Below, piece after piece: positions 6,873 to 18,207 of a stretch of 56,340 nucleotides of DNA. The translations under genes and the position numbers were made by a program. The number at the start of each line of letters is the position of its first letter. Within the stretch, counting starts at the first letter, position 1. Under the pieces are notes generated by a model. It made no database searches, was not told the origin of the DNA, and saw only the letters and a program-made list of their open reading frames with translations. This DNA comes from Sphingobium sp. (lineage in GTDB: Bacteria > Pseudomonadota > Alphaproteobacteria > Sphingomonadales > Sphingomonadaceae): positions 1-56,340 of the forward strand of contig JAGIAA010000015.1 of the NCBI GenBank assembly GCA_017745115.1, written 5' to 3'.

Positions 6873-9764
6873 TTATTTGCTCGCCCGCTCTTTGACCGGG
6901 TCGCCATTGCTGTCAATCTGCGTGATCGGCATGTTCAGCGCCTTGAGCTGGCCCTCGATCTGCGCCTTGTCGCCAACCACGACCCAGCTGAACTTCGAAG
7001 GGTCGATGAGTGCCCGCGCCGCTGCATCGGTCGAAGGAATGGTGAGCGCCGCATAGCGCTTGGCCAGACTCTCGACATAGTCGAATGGCCGGCCATAGAC
7101 CGCATCCGCCTGCATCTGGCCGATCACGTCGCCATTGGTCTCATAGGCACCGGGCAAGGCCGCGATATTGCCCTTCACCACCTTGTTGAACTCGGCCTGC
7201 GTCAGGCCCTTGGGCCCGAGAAAGTCCCTGATGTCCCCAAGCATGGCCGCGATCGCGGGACCGGTCTGATCGGCCTGCACGGGTGCCTGCACGATGTAGG
7301 GGCTGCGATTGAGCCGGGTCGAAAGATAGCCCGACACGCCATAGGACCAGCCCCGGGTTTCCCGGATGTCGGCATTGAGGCGCGAAAGGAAATCGGTGCC
7401 GAGGATCGTGTTCGCCGCGTCGAAGGCGACCAGATCGTCGCTTCCCTTGGCGGTCGTCACGAACGCGCCGAGGATCATCGACTGCGGCGATTGCGGCCGG
7501 TCGATGAGGAAGATGCCTGGTTTGGCCGGCGGAATCGGGACCGAGAAATCCTTCGTCGGCGCCGCCATGCGGTTGGTCGGCCATTTGCCGAACCGCGCCT
7601 CGAGCAGCGGCAGCATTTCCGCCAGGCTCGTGTCGCCGACCACGAAGATCGCCGCCTTGCCCGGCGCCAGCCAGCCGTCGTGGAAGCGGTGCAGGTCAGC
7701 CGGCGTGATCGCCTTCACCGTATCGGTGTCGCCGATGCCGCCGCCGGCCACGCCATAGGGATGCGCCTTGCCGTAGACGAGTTGCATGACCGCGCGCGAC
7801 GCCAGGCCGGACGGCTGGGTCTTCTGCTGCGCGATGCCGGTCAGCTGGGCGGCGCGCAGCCGTTCCACTTCGGCGGGTGCAAACGCCGGATTGCGCACCA
7901 CGTCGGCAAACAGGTCGAGCGACGGCGCGAGATTGGCCTTCAAGGCGAAGAGCGAGACACCGGTGCCGTCCATGGTCTGGCCGGTCGCAATGTTGGCGCC
8001 GAGCCGTTCCTGCTGCTCGGCGATCTGGACGGAGTTGAGGCTCGTCGTCCCTTCCTCGAGCAGCGCCAGCATGAGACGGCCGATGCCGGCCTTGTCCTTC
8101 GGATCGGCCGCGGTACCCGCGTCGAACCGCATCGCGATCTGCACGGCCGGAATGGCCGTGCGCCGCGCGAGATGCACCTTGATCCCGTTCGACAAGCTCG
8201 CCGTCTCCACCGTCGGGAAGTCGACATTGGGATTGGCCTCCACGGCCGGCAGCGGCAGGGTGGGCGTGGGCGGCACGACTTCCGCGCCTTCCTTTGCAGC
8301 GCCCGGCGCGCCGACCAGTGCCTCGTCATAGGCGTCGCGATCGCCTGGATCGACACGCAGCGCGAAGGCCGGGCGCGTGATCCACTTCTGGAGCGCCGCC
8401 TTGACGGCCGTTGGCGTCGCAGTGGCCAGCTGCGCCAGATATTTCTTATAATGCGCTGGGTCGTTCGAGTAGAGCAGACCCTCGGCGAGCGTCGAGGCCT
8501 TGCCGCCGAAGCCGCCCACCACTTCCAGGCCCGAAATCTCGTTGGCGACTTCGCGGGTCGCGACGCGCAGCACTTCGTCCTGGGTCGGCCCCTTGGCGAT
8601 GAGATCCGCGACGATCGCATCGAGGCGCTTCGATACGACGGCCGGATCCACGCCCGGCTTCACGTCGACGGTGATGACGAACTGGCCGCCCTGCTCCAGC
8701 CCCATCATATAGGAGGTCACCGAGACGGCGAGCTGCTCCTTGCGAACGAGGATATTGTCGAGACGCGAGCTGGAGAGGCCACCCAGCACGGTTGCGCCGA
8801 TATCCAGCGCGACGCCCTCGGGATCGTTGATGCCGGGCACGGCCCATGCGCGGTAGAGTCGCGTGGTCGCCACGCGGTCGTGCATGACCTTGTCGATGCG
8901 CTTGGGCAGCGTCGGAATGGGTGCGGTTACCGGCTGGACCGCCGGTCCGGATGCGATGGCGCCGAAATATTTCTCGACCTTGGCTTTGGCGGTCGCCGCA
9001 TCGATGTCGCCGGCGAGCACGAGGATCGCATTGTTGGGGCCGTAGTTGCTGCGGAACCAGGTCTTCACATCCTCGAGGCTTGCCGCGTCGAGATCGGCCA
9101 TCGATCCGATCGCGTCATGGCCATAGGGATGGTCCGTCGGGAAGAGCGCGGCGGTGATCGCATATTCGACGAGGCCGAAGGGCTGATTGTCGCCCTGCCT
9201 CTTCTCGTTCTGGACCACGGCGCGCTGCGCATCGAGCTTGGCTTGGGTCACCGCGCCGAGCAGCCGGCCCATGCGATCGGCTTCCATGAACAGCGCAAGA
9301 TCGACGGCGCCGGTTGGCACGACCTCGATATAGTTGGTGCGGTCGTAGGAGGTGGAGCCATTGTTGCTGGCGCCGGCCTCGGTCAGCGGGTTGTCGAAAT
9401 TGGGCACATTCTCCGAGCCGCTGAACATCAGATGCTCGAAGAGATGGGCAAAGCCGGTCTTGCCCTTCGGCTCGTTCTTGGAACCGACGCGATAATAGAC
9501 GGTGACGCCGACCACGGGCGCCTTCCGGTCGGTATGCACCAGGACGCGCAGGCCGTTGGAGAGCGTGAACTGCTCGTAGGGAATGTCGACCGTTTTCACG
9601 AGGTCCGCGAGCGGTGCCGGCTTGATGGCGGTAGCGCTCGACATCTTCGCGGCGACGACGGGCTTGGCGGCGGTCTTCGCCAGGACGGCTTGCGGCGCGA
9701 GCGATGCCAGCGCCAGCGATGCCATGGCGCTGCCCAGCGCGAGACGGCCGAAGATGCGGGTCAT
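6873..9764 (-). CDS. M16 family zinc metallopeptidase, two-domain, exported
   Basis: 963 residues with a signal peptide (about 1-30, ending AVLAKTAAK). The first half has the inverted zinc motif HLFEH (His107, Glu110, His111) and a third ligand Glu187 exactly 76 residues later, the classical HXXEH-X76-E signature, so this half should be active. The second half (from about 520) repeats the M16 fold (NGIKVHLARRTAIPAVQIAMRF) without the zinc motif, as is usual for the partner domain. It is a pitrilysin-like periplasmic peptidase that degrades peptides. It is transcribed divergently from clpB. Confidence 0.92.
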   Translation of the reverse strand: MTRIFGRLALGSAMASLALASLAPQAVLAKTAAKPVVAAKMSSATAIKPAPLADLVKTVDIPYEQFTLSNGLRVLVHTDRKAPVVGVTVYYRVGSKNEPKGKTGFAHLFEHLMFSGSENVPNFDNPLTEAGASNNGSTSYDRTNYIEVVPTGAVDLALFMEADRMGRLLGAVTQAKLDAQRAVVQNEKRQGDNQPFGLVEYAITAALFPTDHPYGHDAIGSMADLDAASLEDVKTWFRSNYGPNNAILVLAGDIDAATAKAKVEKYFGAIASGPAVQPVTAPIPTLPKRIDKVMHDRVATTRLYRAWAVPGINDPEGVALDIGATVLGGLSSSRLDNILVRKEQLAVSVTSYMMGLEQGGQFVITVDVKPGVDPAVVSKRLDAIVADLIAKGPTQDEVLRVATREVANEISGLEVVGGFGGKASTLAEGLLYSNDPAHYKKYLAQLATATPTAVKAALQKWITRPAFALRVDPGDRDAYDEALVGAPGAAKEGAEVVPPTPTLPLPAVEANPNVDFPTVETASLSNGIKVHLARRTAIPAVQIAMRFDAGTAADPKDKAGIGRLMLALLEEGTTSLNSVQIAEQQERLGANIATGQTMDGTGVSLFALKANLAPSLDLFADVVRNPAFAPAEVERLRAAQLTGIAQQKTQPSGLASRAVMQLVYGKAHPYGVAGGGIGDTDTVKAITPADLHRFHDGWLAPGKAAIFVVGDTSLAEMLPLLEARFGKWPTNRMAAPTKDFSVPIPPAKPGIFLIDRPQSPQSMILGAFVTTAKGSDDLVAFDAANTILGTDFLSRLNADIRETRGWSYGVSGYLSTRLNRSPYIVQAPVQADQTGPAIAAMLGDIRDFLGPKGLTQAEFNKVVKGNIAALPGAYETNGDVIGQMQADAVYGRPFDYVESLAKRYAALTIPSTDAAARALIDPSKFSWVVVGDKAQIEGQLKALNMPITQIDSNGDPVKERASK

Positions 9765-9898
9765 GAAACAGGTCTCCCGTCAGTGGAGCGCCGGAGGGGG
9801 CGTTGATGACCGAAGCATAGCTGAGCGCCCTCGCAGCGCAATATGCCTCACTGTCTTGTTGCACTGATACAGAGGGCGTAGGAAAAGGCGCGTCGCCT

Positions 9899-9926
9899 CT
9901 TGTGTGGCCGGCGCGCAACACTATCT
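9899..9926 (+). promoter_or_regulatory. Heat-shock (sigma-32-type) promoter for clpB
   Basis: CTTG at 9899-9902 and CTATCT at 9921-9926 are separated by 18 bases, close to the alphaproteobacterial RpoH pattern (CTTG, 17-18 spacer, CYTAT-like -10). It would start the transcript about 20-25 bases before the clpB start, leaving a short leader with AAAGGGAGA as ribosome site. ClpB is a classic RpoH target, which supports the assignment. Confidence 0.6.
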
Positions 9927-9954
9927 CGGCGCGGAAAGGGAGAGTCCCACCACA

Positions 9955-12534
<2,580 letters not shown>

Positions 12535-12807
12535 GGCGGATACTCGGCACACCGGACTTGATCGGGAATCATTCCGTTTGAACAAGGCGCTGTTCCCCGG
12601 CGGAGGCCGGGGTCCAGACCGAAATGACGCCGCGCTCAATCGCGCGCATCGACACCTTGCGTCGAGACTGGGCCCCGGCCTTCGCCGGGGAACAGTATAT
12701 TTGTTGTCTCAAAGACATAATCGCCGACTTAATCCGCGGTGATAGCAAGCCAGGAAAATCAGGGCCTTGGCCTAAAGCGGAGCTGAAATCGGTCGTTTCT
12801 CACGGCC
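12535..12807. other. Intergenic spacer with 28-bp inverted repeat
   Basis: No gene is seen. The stretch contains two near-complementary 28-base arms, 12590-12617 (CTGTTCCCCGGCGGAGGCCG and on) and 12668-12695, differing at a couple of positions and separated by 50 bases. They frame sequence typical of a dispersed sphingomonad repeat (CCCCGGCCTTCGCCGGGG). It may terminate clpB transcription. Confidence 0.7.
12590..12695. repeat. Dispersed inverted repeat (CCCCGGCGAAGGCCGGGG family)
   Basis: Left arm 12590-12617 and right arm 12668-12695 pair over 28 bases with few mismatches; the core of each arm, CCCCGGC-NGA-GGCCGGGG, is itself nearly palindromic. It is a non-coding palindromic element, probably one of many genomic copies, placed directly after clpB. 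Confidence 0.65.
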
Positions 12808-14139
12808 ATGACCATGGGAAGGCCGTCCAGGACATTTACGCCACGTTGGCCGGTAAGTGTGCAGCTCGCGTCGCAATTGAGCGCCGCGAAGACGGCGGAC
12901 TTGCGTTCCGCGCTCATGCCCGATCTGGATGCCGAGGACGCGCTCGCGGCAGCGCATGACCTTGCTGGCGAGATCGCCCGCGACCAGCAGCTTGTCGACG
13001 CCGTGTTCCAGTTCGAGCAGGGCGATGCCGATCGAGCCTTGGGCGCCATCGGCAGCCTGCTCGAGGCGCACCCGGACTGGGTGGAGGGCCATGTCGTCAT
13101 GGCGCAACTCCTCTCGCAGACGGGCTCGATCGCCGCTTTCGAGCTGTTTCTGTCCGACACCATCCGGGGCGCGGGCGATGACATCGCACTGGTTACATCA
13201 TGCCTGCGCCTGCTGAGCGAAGGCGGACGGCATGCGAAGGTGGACTCGCTGATCCCGGCCCTGCGCGCGCGGCATGGCGACCATCTCTTCTTTTCGCTGA
13301 TCGAGGCGATCACGGCCAGCGAGACCGACGATCTCGATCGCGCCGACAAGCAATTCGCACGCGCCGCCGGCCAGGGCGGGCTGCTCTCGCTGCCGCATGT
13401 CCGCCACCTCATCCGCAAGGGCGACGCGACGCAGGCGGCGACGCTGGCTGAGGCATTCGTGCACCAATATCCGCGCCATCAGGGCGCCTGGGGCCTGCTC
13501 GCGACGGCGTGGCGCCTCACGGGCGATAGCCGCCACGACGGGCTGGTCCACCGCCCGGGACTGGTGCGCGCCGTCGATCTCGGTATGCCCGCCGAGACGC
13601 TCGCCGCGCTGGCCGTCCGGCTCCGTGCGCTCCATGTCGCGCGCTACCATCCGTTCGACCAGTCGCTCCGCGGCGGCACGCAGACCGCCGGCAAGCTCTT
13701 CCGCCGCGACGATCCTGAGCTGCGCGAATTGCGCGATCTCATGCGCCGCGCCGTGCGGGCCTATATCGACGCGCTGCCGCCGTTCGATGCCGGCCATCCG
13801 CTCCTCGGCCGCGACCGGTCGCGCTTCCAGTTCACCGACAGCTGGTCAGTCCGCCTCGTCGACGGCGGTCACCATGTCAGCCATTTCCACCCGCAGGGCA
13901 CGATCAGCTCGGCCTTCTACGTCACATATCCGCAGGATCCGCGGCAGACCGGGCACAGCGGCTGGCTGGCCATCGGCGAGCCTCCGGAGTGTCTCCGCAC
14001 GGGTCTGGGCCCCTTGCAGATGATCGAGCCGAAGGTTGGCCAGCTCGTGCTGTTTCCGTCCTTTCTCTGGCACGGCACGCGCCCCTTCCCGCGCGGCGAG
14101 CGTATGACGGTGGCTTTTGACGCCGTGATGGGGAGCTGA
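12808..14139 (+). CDS. TPR-like protein with C-terminal 2OG-Fe(II) oxygenase domain
   Basis: 443 residues if started at 12808; other in-frame starts lie at 12814 and 12916, and no strong ribosome site decides between them. The first 250 residues are helical repeats resembling tetratricopeptides. The last 200 resemble the putative 2-oxoglutarate/iron oxygenase family PF13759: WSVRLVDGGHHVSHFHPQGTIS carries the His-x-His iron site, and PKVGQLVLFPSFLWHGTRPF the distal His, followed by the RMTVAFD strand with the Arg that would bind 2-oxoglutarate. Likely a hydroxylase of unknown substrate. Confidence 0.75.
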   Translation: MTMGRPSRTFTPRWPVSVQLASQLSAAKTADLRSALMPDLDAEDALAAAHDLAGEIARDQQLVDAVFQFEQGDADRALGAIGSLLEAHPDWVEGHVVMAQLLSQTGSIAAFELFLSDTIRGAGDDIALVTSCLRLLSEGGRHAKVDSLIPALRARHGDHLFFSLIEAITASETDDLDRADKQFARAAGQGGLLSLPHVRHLIRKGDATQAATLAEAFVHQYPRHQGAWGLLATAWRLTGDSRHDGLVHRPGLVRAVDLGMPAETLAALAVRLRALHVARYHPFDQSLRGGTQTAGKLFRRDDPELRELRDLMRRAVRAYIDALPPFDAGHPLLGRDRSRFQFTDSWSVRLVDGGHHVSHFHPQGTISSAFYVTYPQDPRQTGHSGWLAIGEPPECLRTGLGPLQMIEPKVGQLVLFPSFLWHGTRPFPRGERMTVAFDAVMGS

Positions 14140-14180
14140 CCAACGCCACGGCGCGCGTCCTGACGCCGACGGCAGACAAG

Positions 14181-14214
14181 AAAAAAGGGGCCGCCTGCGT
14201 GGCAGGCGACCCCC
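14181..14214 (-). terminator. Rho-independent terminator of receptor gene 1
   Basis: GGGGCCGCCTGC / GTG / GCAGGCGACCCC forms a 12-bp stem with one mismatch (plus-strand reading). On the minus strand it is followed by a run of six T. It sits 25 bases past the stop of the TonB-dependent receptor ending at 14239. Confidence 0.85.
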
Positions 14215-14238
14215 GATGATTTATTCTCTGTCAGGCGA

Positions 14239-17200
14239 TCAGAGTTTCACCCTCACGCCCGCATAGAAATACTGCCCGCGAACGTCGTAGATACCCGATC
14301 CTGCGCCCACGCCGGTCAGGCCATAAGGCGGCATCCGGTTGAAGGCATTGTCGATACCGACATAGAGATTGAGGTTCTTGCTCACGTCATAGGCCGCGTT
14401 GAAATCGTGATAGAAGACGCTGGGATATTTCACGATCGGCGCATAGTCGGTGTTCTGCGGAGGTAGACCGTTGGTAGCGTTATAGTCCTCATAGGTATTG
14501 AGGTACATGCCAGCGATCCACCGCAGCTGATAACCAAACGTCAGCTTGCCGCGCTTGAACGAGAAGTCGTAATTCACCTGATCTTCCGGGTCGTTCAATT
14601 CGCCGACGAACACGTCGACGAACGTCGGATCGGACGGATTGGTGTAGCTCTCGTTCTTGAGCTGATGGTTCCACTGCAGCTTGGCGGTCACGGTGCCAAA
14701 ATCGAACTTGTGACGATAGTTGGCTTCCACGTCGATGCCGCGCACCTTCAGCTTGGCGAAGTTCGCCGTCGACTGGAGGAGCGAGCCTTCGAGCACGCGG
14801 AACGGTTGCTCCCCGCGCGGCCCGCCGCTGGCACCGGCGCGCTTGAACAGACCGCAGAACGGATTGTTCAATGTCGGTGAGTCGTAGCACTGGTTCAAAA
14901 TGGTCTGCGCCGTGCCGATGGAGGTGATCACGTTGTTGACGGTGACGTCGTAATAGTCCGCCGAAATCGACAGCCCGGGAATCCAGCGGGGCTCAAGAAT
15001 GCCGCCAAAAGTCCAGGAGTCGGATGTCTCAGCCTGCAGATTGGGGTTGCCGCCGCTGACGATTTCCAGAGAGGACGTATAGACGAAGTCATAACCGGCC
15101 GGACGACCCGCTGCATCGCAGTTGGCCGAACGCGTGGCCGAACCAGTCGCAAGGTTACGCGCCGAACAGGGATCGTTCGGAGCCGCTGCGAAGTTCTGGC
15201 CCTGCGCGCTGTAGAGATCCGGGATGGTCGGCGAACGCACCGAACGCGAATAGGTACCGCGGAAGGTGATGTCCTTGACAGGCTTCCAGATCGCTTCACC
15301 ACCATAGGCCCCGACAGTGCCGGTCGCGCCCTTATAGTTGGCGAGACGGCCCGAACCCTTGAGGGTCAGTTCCTCGAAGAAGGGGACGCCGCTGAGCACC
15401 GGCGCGCGGAGCTCGCCATAGATTTCCTTCACTTCGAGCGACGGCCCGAGCAGGCTCGGAATGGCGTTGTAGAAGGCATAGCCGGCCTGGGTATACGGAT
15501 CGAGGCGATAACCAGCGGTCTCACGGCGATATTCGCCGCCAACCGAGAAACCGACCGGACCGCCGGGCAGGCTGAACCACTGGCTGGTGTCACCCGCGAC
15601 ATAGGCAAGCAAGTCGAGCTGCGTGATCTTGCCGGTCGCTTCGGTCTTGGCGCGCAGATAGTCCTTGGCGGCCTGGCTGATATTGCCATCGCCGAACGGA
15701 TTGAACGGGACGCACGCGGCGACGTCGGCAGCAAGCTGGCTAGGATTGCCTGCGCGATCGGTGCCGGCATAGCGCGCATCGATCTGCGAACGGCAGACGA
15801 TCTGCCCGGACGAGTTCTTTGCCGTATCCATGGCGAGCAGGAAGCGCTGGCGGCTTACGTTGCTCTGGATGACATTGTTCTCTTGGTGCATGCCGTAGTT
15901 CGCGGAGATTTCATAAGTCCAGTCGTCGTTGAACTTGCCGCGCAGGCCGGCCACGACGCGGAAGGTTTCGCGCTTGAACAGCTCGTCGCGAATGCCCAGT
16001 TCGACAAAGTTGCGCCGGAGGCTGAACCGGAAGCTGCCGTCGGCAACCTGAGCGAGCAATGCTGCCTTGTTGGCCAAGGAAGCCGCCGTGGTGGTGAAGG
16101 CCGCGCCGGTGTTGGGGTTTACGCCGGCGTTGATTGCCGCCGTCGCCTGAGCGGCAATAAGCGCGCGCGCCTGAGACGACAGATACGGGTTGTCGAGACG
16201 AATGCCCTCGCGGTTCACCGCACCTGCCGGCGCCGTGGTCGTCGATGCGTAGGAGCGGTCGTTGACGCCCGCGATGCTGAGGCTGTCCGACAGTGTCTGG
16301 CCCTGCGAGAAGAAGGGGCCGCTCTGCGAACCGAACGCATCCGAACGCACATATTTGGCCTCGAAGAACGGCACCAGCGCCGGGCTGATTTCGAAGTGAC
16401 CCAACACATTGACGGAAGCACGCTTCACCTGGGGAGACAGCGCGATCAACTCGCCCTCACGGCCGCTATATCCATTGCCGCCGAGGAAGTTTCCGTTCGG
16501 GCCAAGTCCTACGCGCGTCCCTGTCTGCGGAATCAGCGAGCCGTCCGGCTGGAACAGGAAGGCGCAGGTGAAGGAGCTGCCCACCGAGTCGACGCCGCAT
16601 GGGGCGTTCGCGACATTGGGGTAGCGGATGCCGATCTGGCCGCCAATGGAAATGGTGGTCGAGCGGATATCGCGGAGGAACTGACGATCGAACACGCCGT
16701 CCGAACCGTTGGTCGCACCGGCTGGGTCCGTGTCGACAACAACGAAGCCATCATTCTGCCTGAGCCCCGGCCGGTTCGACGCAAAGAAACGATCCGTGAA
16801 GGCATAGGCAACGTCGACCGTTATATTGCCGCGTCCGTCGGCGAAGTTCGTGCCGCCCAGCAGGCCAACATAGGTGTTGGATGCATCCGCGTGGCTGCTG
16901 ATGCCCGTCTGGGCGCGCGCCTGGAGACCTTCGAAATCGTCCTTGAGGATGAAGTTCACGACGCCAGCGATCGCGTCCGAACCGTAAACGGCGGAAGCGC
17001 CACCCGTCACCACATCGATGCGCTCGATGAGGCCGGCAGGAATGGTGTTGATGTCGGGAGACAGAGCGTTACGCAGGACGTCGGCGCCGACATGGCGGCG
17101 GCCATTGACCAGCACCAGCGTCCGTTCCGTGCCGAGACCGCGAAGGTCGAGCAGATTGAGGCCGCGATTGCCGAGGTTACGTGTCGAGTTCTGCTGGCTA

Positions 17201-17508
17201 TAGGTGCTGCGCAGCTGGGGGAGATCATTGAGCAGGTCGCCGACCGAAACACCGCCCGTCTCAAACAGCTCGGCGCCGGTGACCACAGCCACCGGATTCG
17301 CGGCCTCCAGGTTCGGCGAAGCAATGCGGGTGCCGGTGACGATGATCGACGACTCCGATGACTCCGCCTCAGCGGCCGGAGTCGATGTGTTCTGCGCATA
17401 GGCGGGCGCTGCAAACATCGCCATTGCCGTAGCGGAAGTGCTCACCAGCGCCATGGCGCGCAGCGGCGCGCTCAGGCCACGTAGTGCCCTGTTTTCATTC
17501 GATTTCAT
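14239..17508 (-). CDS. TonB-dependent outer-membrane receptor 1
   Basis: 1089 residues. The start at 17508 is chosen because GGGAGTTCGCA precedes it and it gives a proper signal peptide (about 1-37, ending AAPAYAQ). Then come a Ton-box-like segment (SSIIVTGTRI), a plug domain (about 60-170, with NLLDLRGLGTERTLVLVNGRRH) and a long beta barrel ending in aromatic strand VRGQYFYAGVRVKL. It imports a bulky ligand using TonB energy; substrate unknown and no siderophore or glycan genes are adjacent. It is the last of three such genes in a row. A Fur-box-like site lies upstream (17737-17754). Confidence 0.93.
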   Translation of the reverse strand: MKSNENRALRGLSAPLRAMALVSTSATAMAMFAAPAYAQNTSTPAAEAESSESSIIVTGTRIASPNLEAANPVAVVTGAELFETGGVSVGDLLNDLPQLRSTYSQQNSTRNLGNRGLNLLDLRGLGTERTLVLVNGRRHVGADVLRNALSPDINTIPAGLIERIDVVTGGASAVYGSDAIAGVVNFILKDDFEGLQARAQTGISSHADASNTYVGLLGGTNFADGRGNITVDVAYAFTDRFFASNRPGLRQNDGFVVVDTDPAGATNGSDGVFDRQFLRDIRSTTISIGGQIGIRYPNVANAPCGVDSVGSSFTCAFLFQPDGSLIPQTGTRVGLGPNGNFLGGNGYSGREGELIALSPQVKRASVNVLGHFEISPALVPFFEAKYVRSDAFGSQSGPFFSQGQTLSDSLSIAGVNDRSYASTTTAPAGAVNREGIRLDNPYLSSQARALIAAQATAAINAGVNPNTGAAFTTTAASLANKAALLAQVADGSFRFSLRRNFVELGIRDELFKRETFRVVAGLRGKFNDDWTYEISANYGMHQENNVIQSNVSRQRFLLAMDTAKNSSGQIVCRSQIDARYAGTDRAGNPSQLAADVAACVPFNPFGDGNISQAAKDYLRAKTEATGKITQLDLLAYVAGDTSQWFSLPGGPVGFSVGGEYRRETAGYRLDPYTQAGYAFYNAIPSLLGPSLEVKEIYGELRAPVLSGVPFFEELTLKGSGRLANYKGATGTVGAYGGEAIWKPVKDITFRGTYSRSVRSPTIPDLYSAQGQNFAAAPNDPCSARNLATGSATRSANCDAAGRPAGYDFVYTSSLEIVSGGNPNLQAETSDSWTFGGILEPRWIPGLSISADYYDVTVNNVITSIGTAQTILNQCYDSPTLNNPFCGLFKRAGASGGPRGEQPFRVLEGSLLQSTANFAKLKVRGIDVEANYRHKFDFGTVTAKLQWNHQLKNESYTNPSDPTFVDVFVGELNDPEDQVNYDFSFKRGKLTFGYQLRWIAGMYLNTYEDYNATNGLPPQNTDYAPIVKYPSVFYHDFNAAYDVSKNLNLYVGIDNAFNRMPPYGLTGVGAGSGIYDVRGQYFYAGVRVKL

Positions 17509-17604
17509 TGCGAACTCCCTCGAAACGCGATTGTGGACCCAAAGCCCCCTCTGGATCCCGATCTTCCTCGCGTGATGAGGAATTTCTTGCGGGTGCGAAG
17601 GCCG

Positions 17605-17670
17605 CTGTAAAGCGCAGCGCCGGGTCACTGTCCCCACTTTTGCTTATTTCTGTAACATTTGGGCAACATG
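17605..17670 (-). promoter_or_regulatory. Shared upstream element of receptor 1
   Basis: Read on the minus strand this is CATGTTGC followed, at a spacing repeated in receptors 2 and 3, by GCGCTGCGCTTTACAG, 97 bases before the start codon. The distance between the first bases of the two plus-strand blocks (17605 and 17663) is 58, identical in all three receptor genes. Probably a promoter/transcription start region; the factor is unknown. Confidence 0.55.
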
Positions 17671-17736
17671 AACGAGAGATGAAGCAAGGAATAAAAATCG
17701 TGCGGCGCAATATAATATTTCAACGTCGCAGCATCT

Positions 17737-17754
17737 TTTATCATTATCATTTAC
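17737..17754 (-). promoter_or_regulatory. Fur-box-like sequence upstream of receptor 1
   Basis: The minus strand reads GTAAATGATAATGATAAA, containing two GATAAT-like hexamers in tandem, as in the classical Fur box. The equivalent place upstream of receptor 2 has GTAAATGAAAATGATAAA. It lies about 230 bases before the start codon, far for a repressor site, so iron control is a guess from sequence likeness. Confidence 0.4.
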
Positions 17755-18154
17755 GTGAACGTCAATCGACGCAGCCTTCGCTCAAAACTCTCGCGCCTAG
17801 CCGTTCAGACGGGCTTTCCCAGAGCACATGAAACCTGCTGCGCAATGCACTCCGTGCAATCAATCGACAGGAATGCCCCTCTGCAAATTCGCAAAAGCGC
17901 AGCAACAATGTTGCTCAAAGAGCGCTCTGAGGCTCAACAAGTATCATTGGTTTATTCGCGCATTCGGCGATTTCGCTCTCCACCGCTGCTCGGGCCGCAA
18001 CCGGTCGGGTCTGTAGTAACGGATAATAGATCCGGCCGCCTCGTCTATGGCGGCAATCATCTCAGCCAGCTCCATTTCGGGGCGGCACAGGTCCTTAGCG
18101 CGGCGAACGCATGACAGTCGCTTTCGACGCTGCCGCGAGAGAGTAAAGGTCTCG

Positions 18155-18187
18155 CAAATAAAAAGGGCGGCCCGAAGGCCGCCCTTT
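18155..18187 (-). terminator. Rho-independent terminator of receptor gene 2
   Basis: AAAGGGCGGCC (18162-18172), tetraloop CGAA, GGCCGCCCTTT (18177-18187): a perfect 11-bp stem, followed on the minus strand by TTTTTATTTG. It lies 20 bases beyond the stop at 18208. Confidence 0.9.
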
Positions 18188-18207
18188 CCTTTTCCATTCG
18201 GGACGGA

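Larger units (their letters stand above)
17509..18207. other. 699-base spacer: control region of receptor 1 and terminator of receptor 2
   Basis: No convincing gene. From the receptor 1 start outward it holds a leader of about 97 bases, the shared element CTGTAAAGCGCAGCGCC (17605-17621, plus strand), GCAACATG (17663-17670), and an AT-rich Fur-like stretch (17737-17754). It then runs into about 200 bases recognisably similar to the region upstream of receptor 2 (e.g. ATGTTGCTCAAAGAGCGC in both), and finally the receptor 2 terminator (18162-18187). Confidence 0.7.

Noticed and set aside
17944..18075. 43-codon minus-strand ORF (MELAEMIAAIDEAAGSIIRY and on) between receptors 1 and 2
   Set aside because: No ribosome site, and the same frame runs back through the receptor 2 terminator. 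Possibly a gene remnant, but support is too weak to list as a gene.
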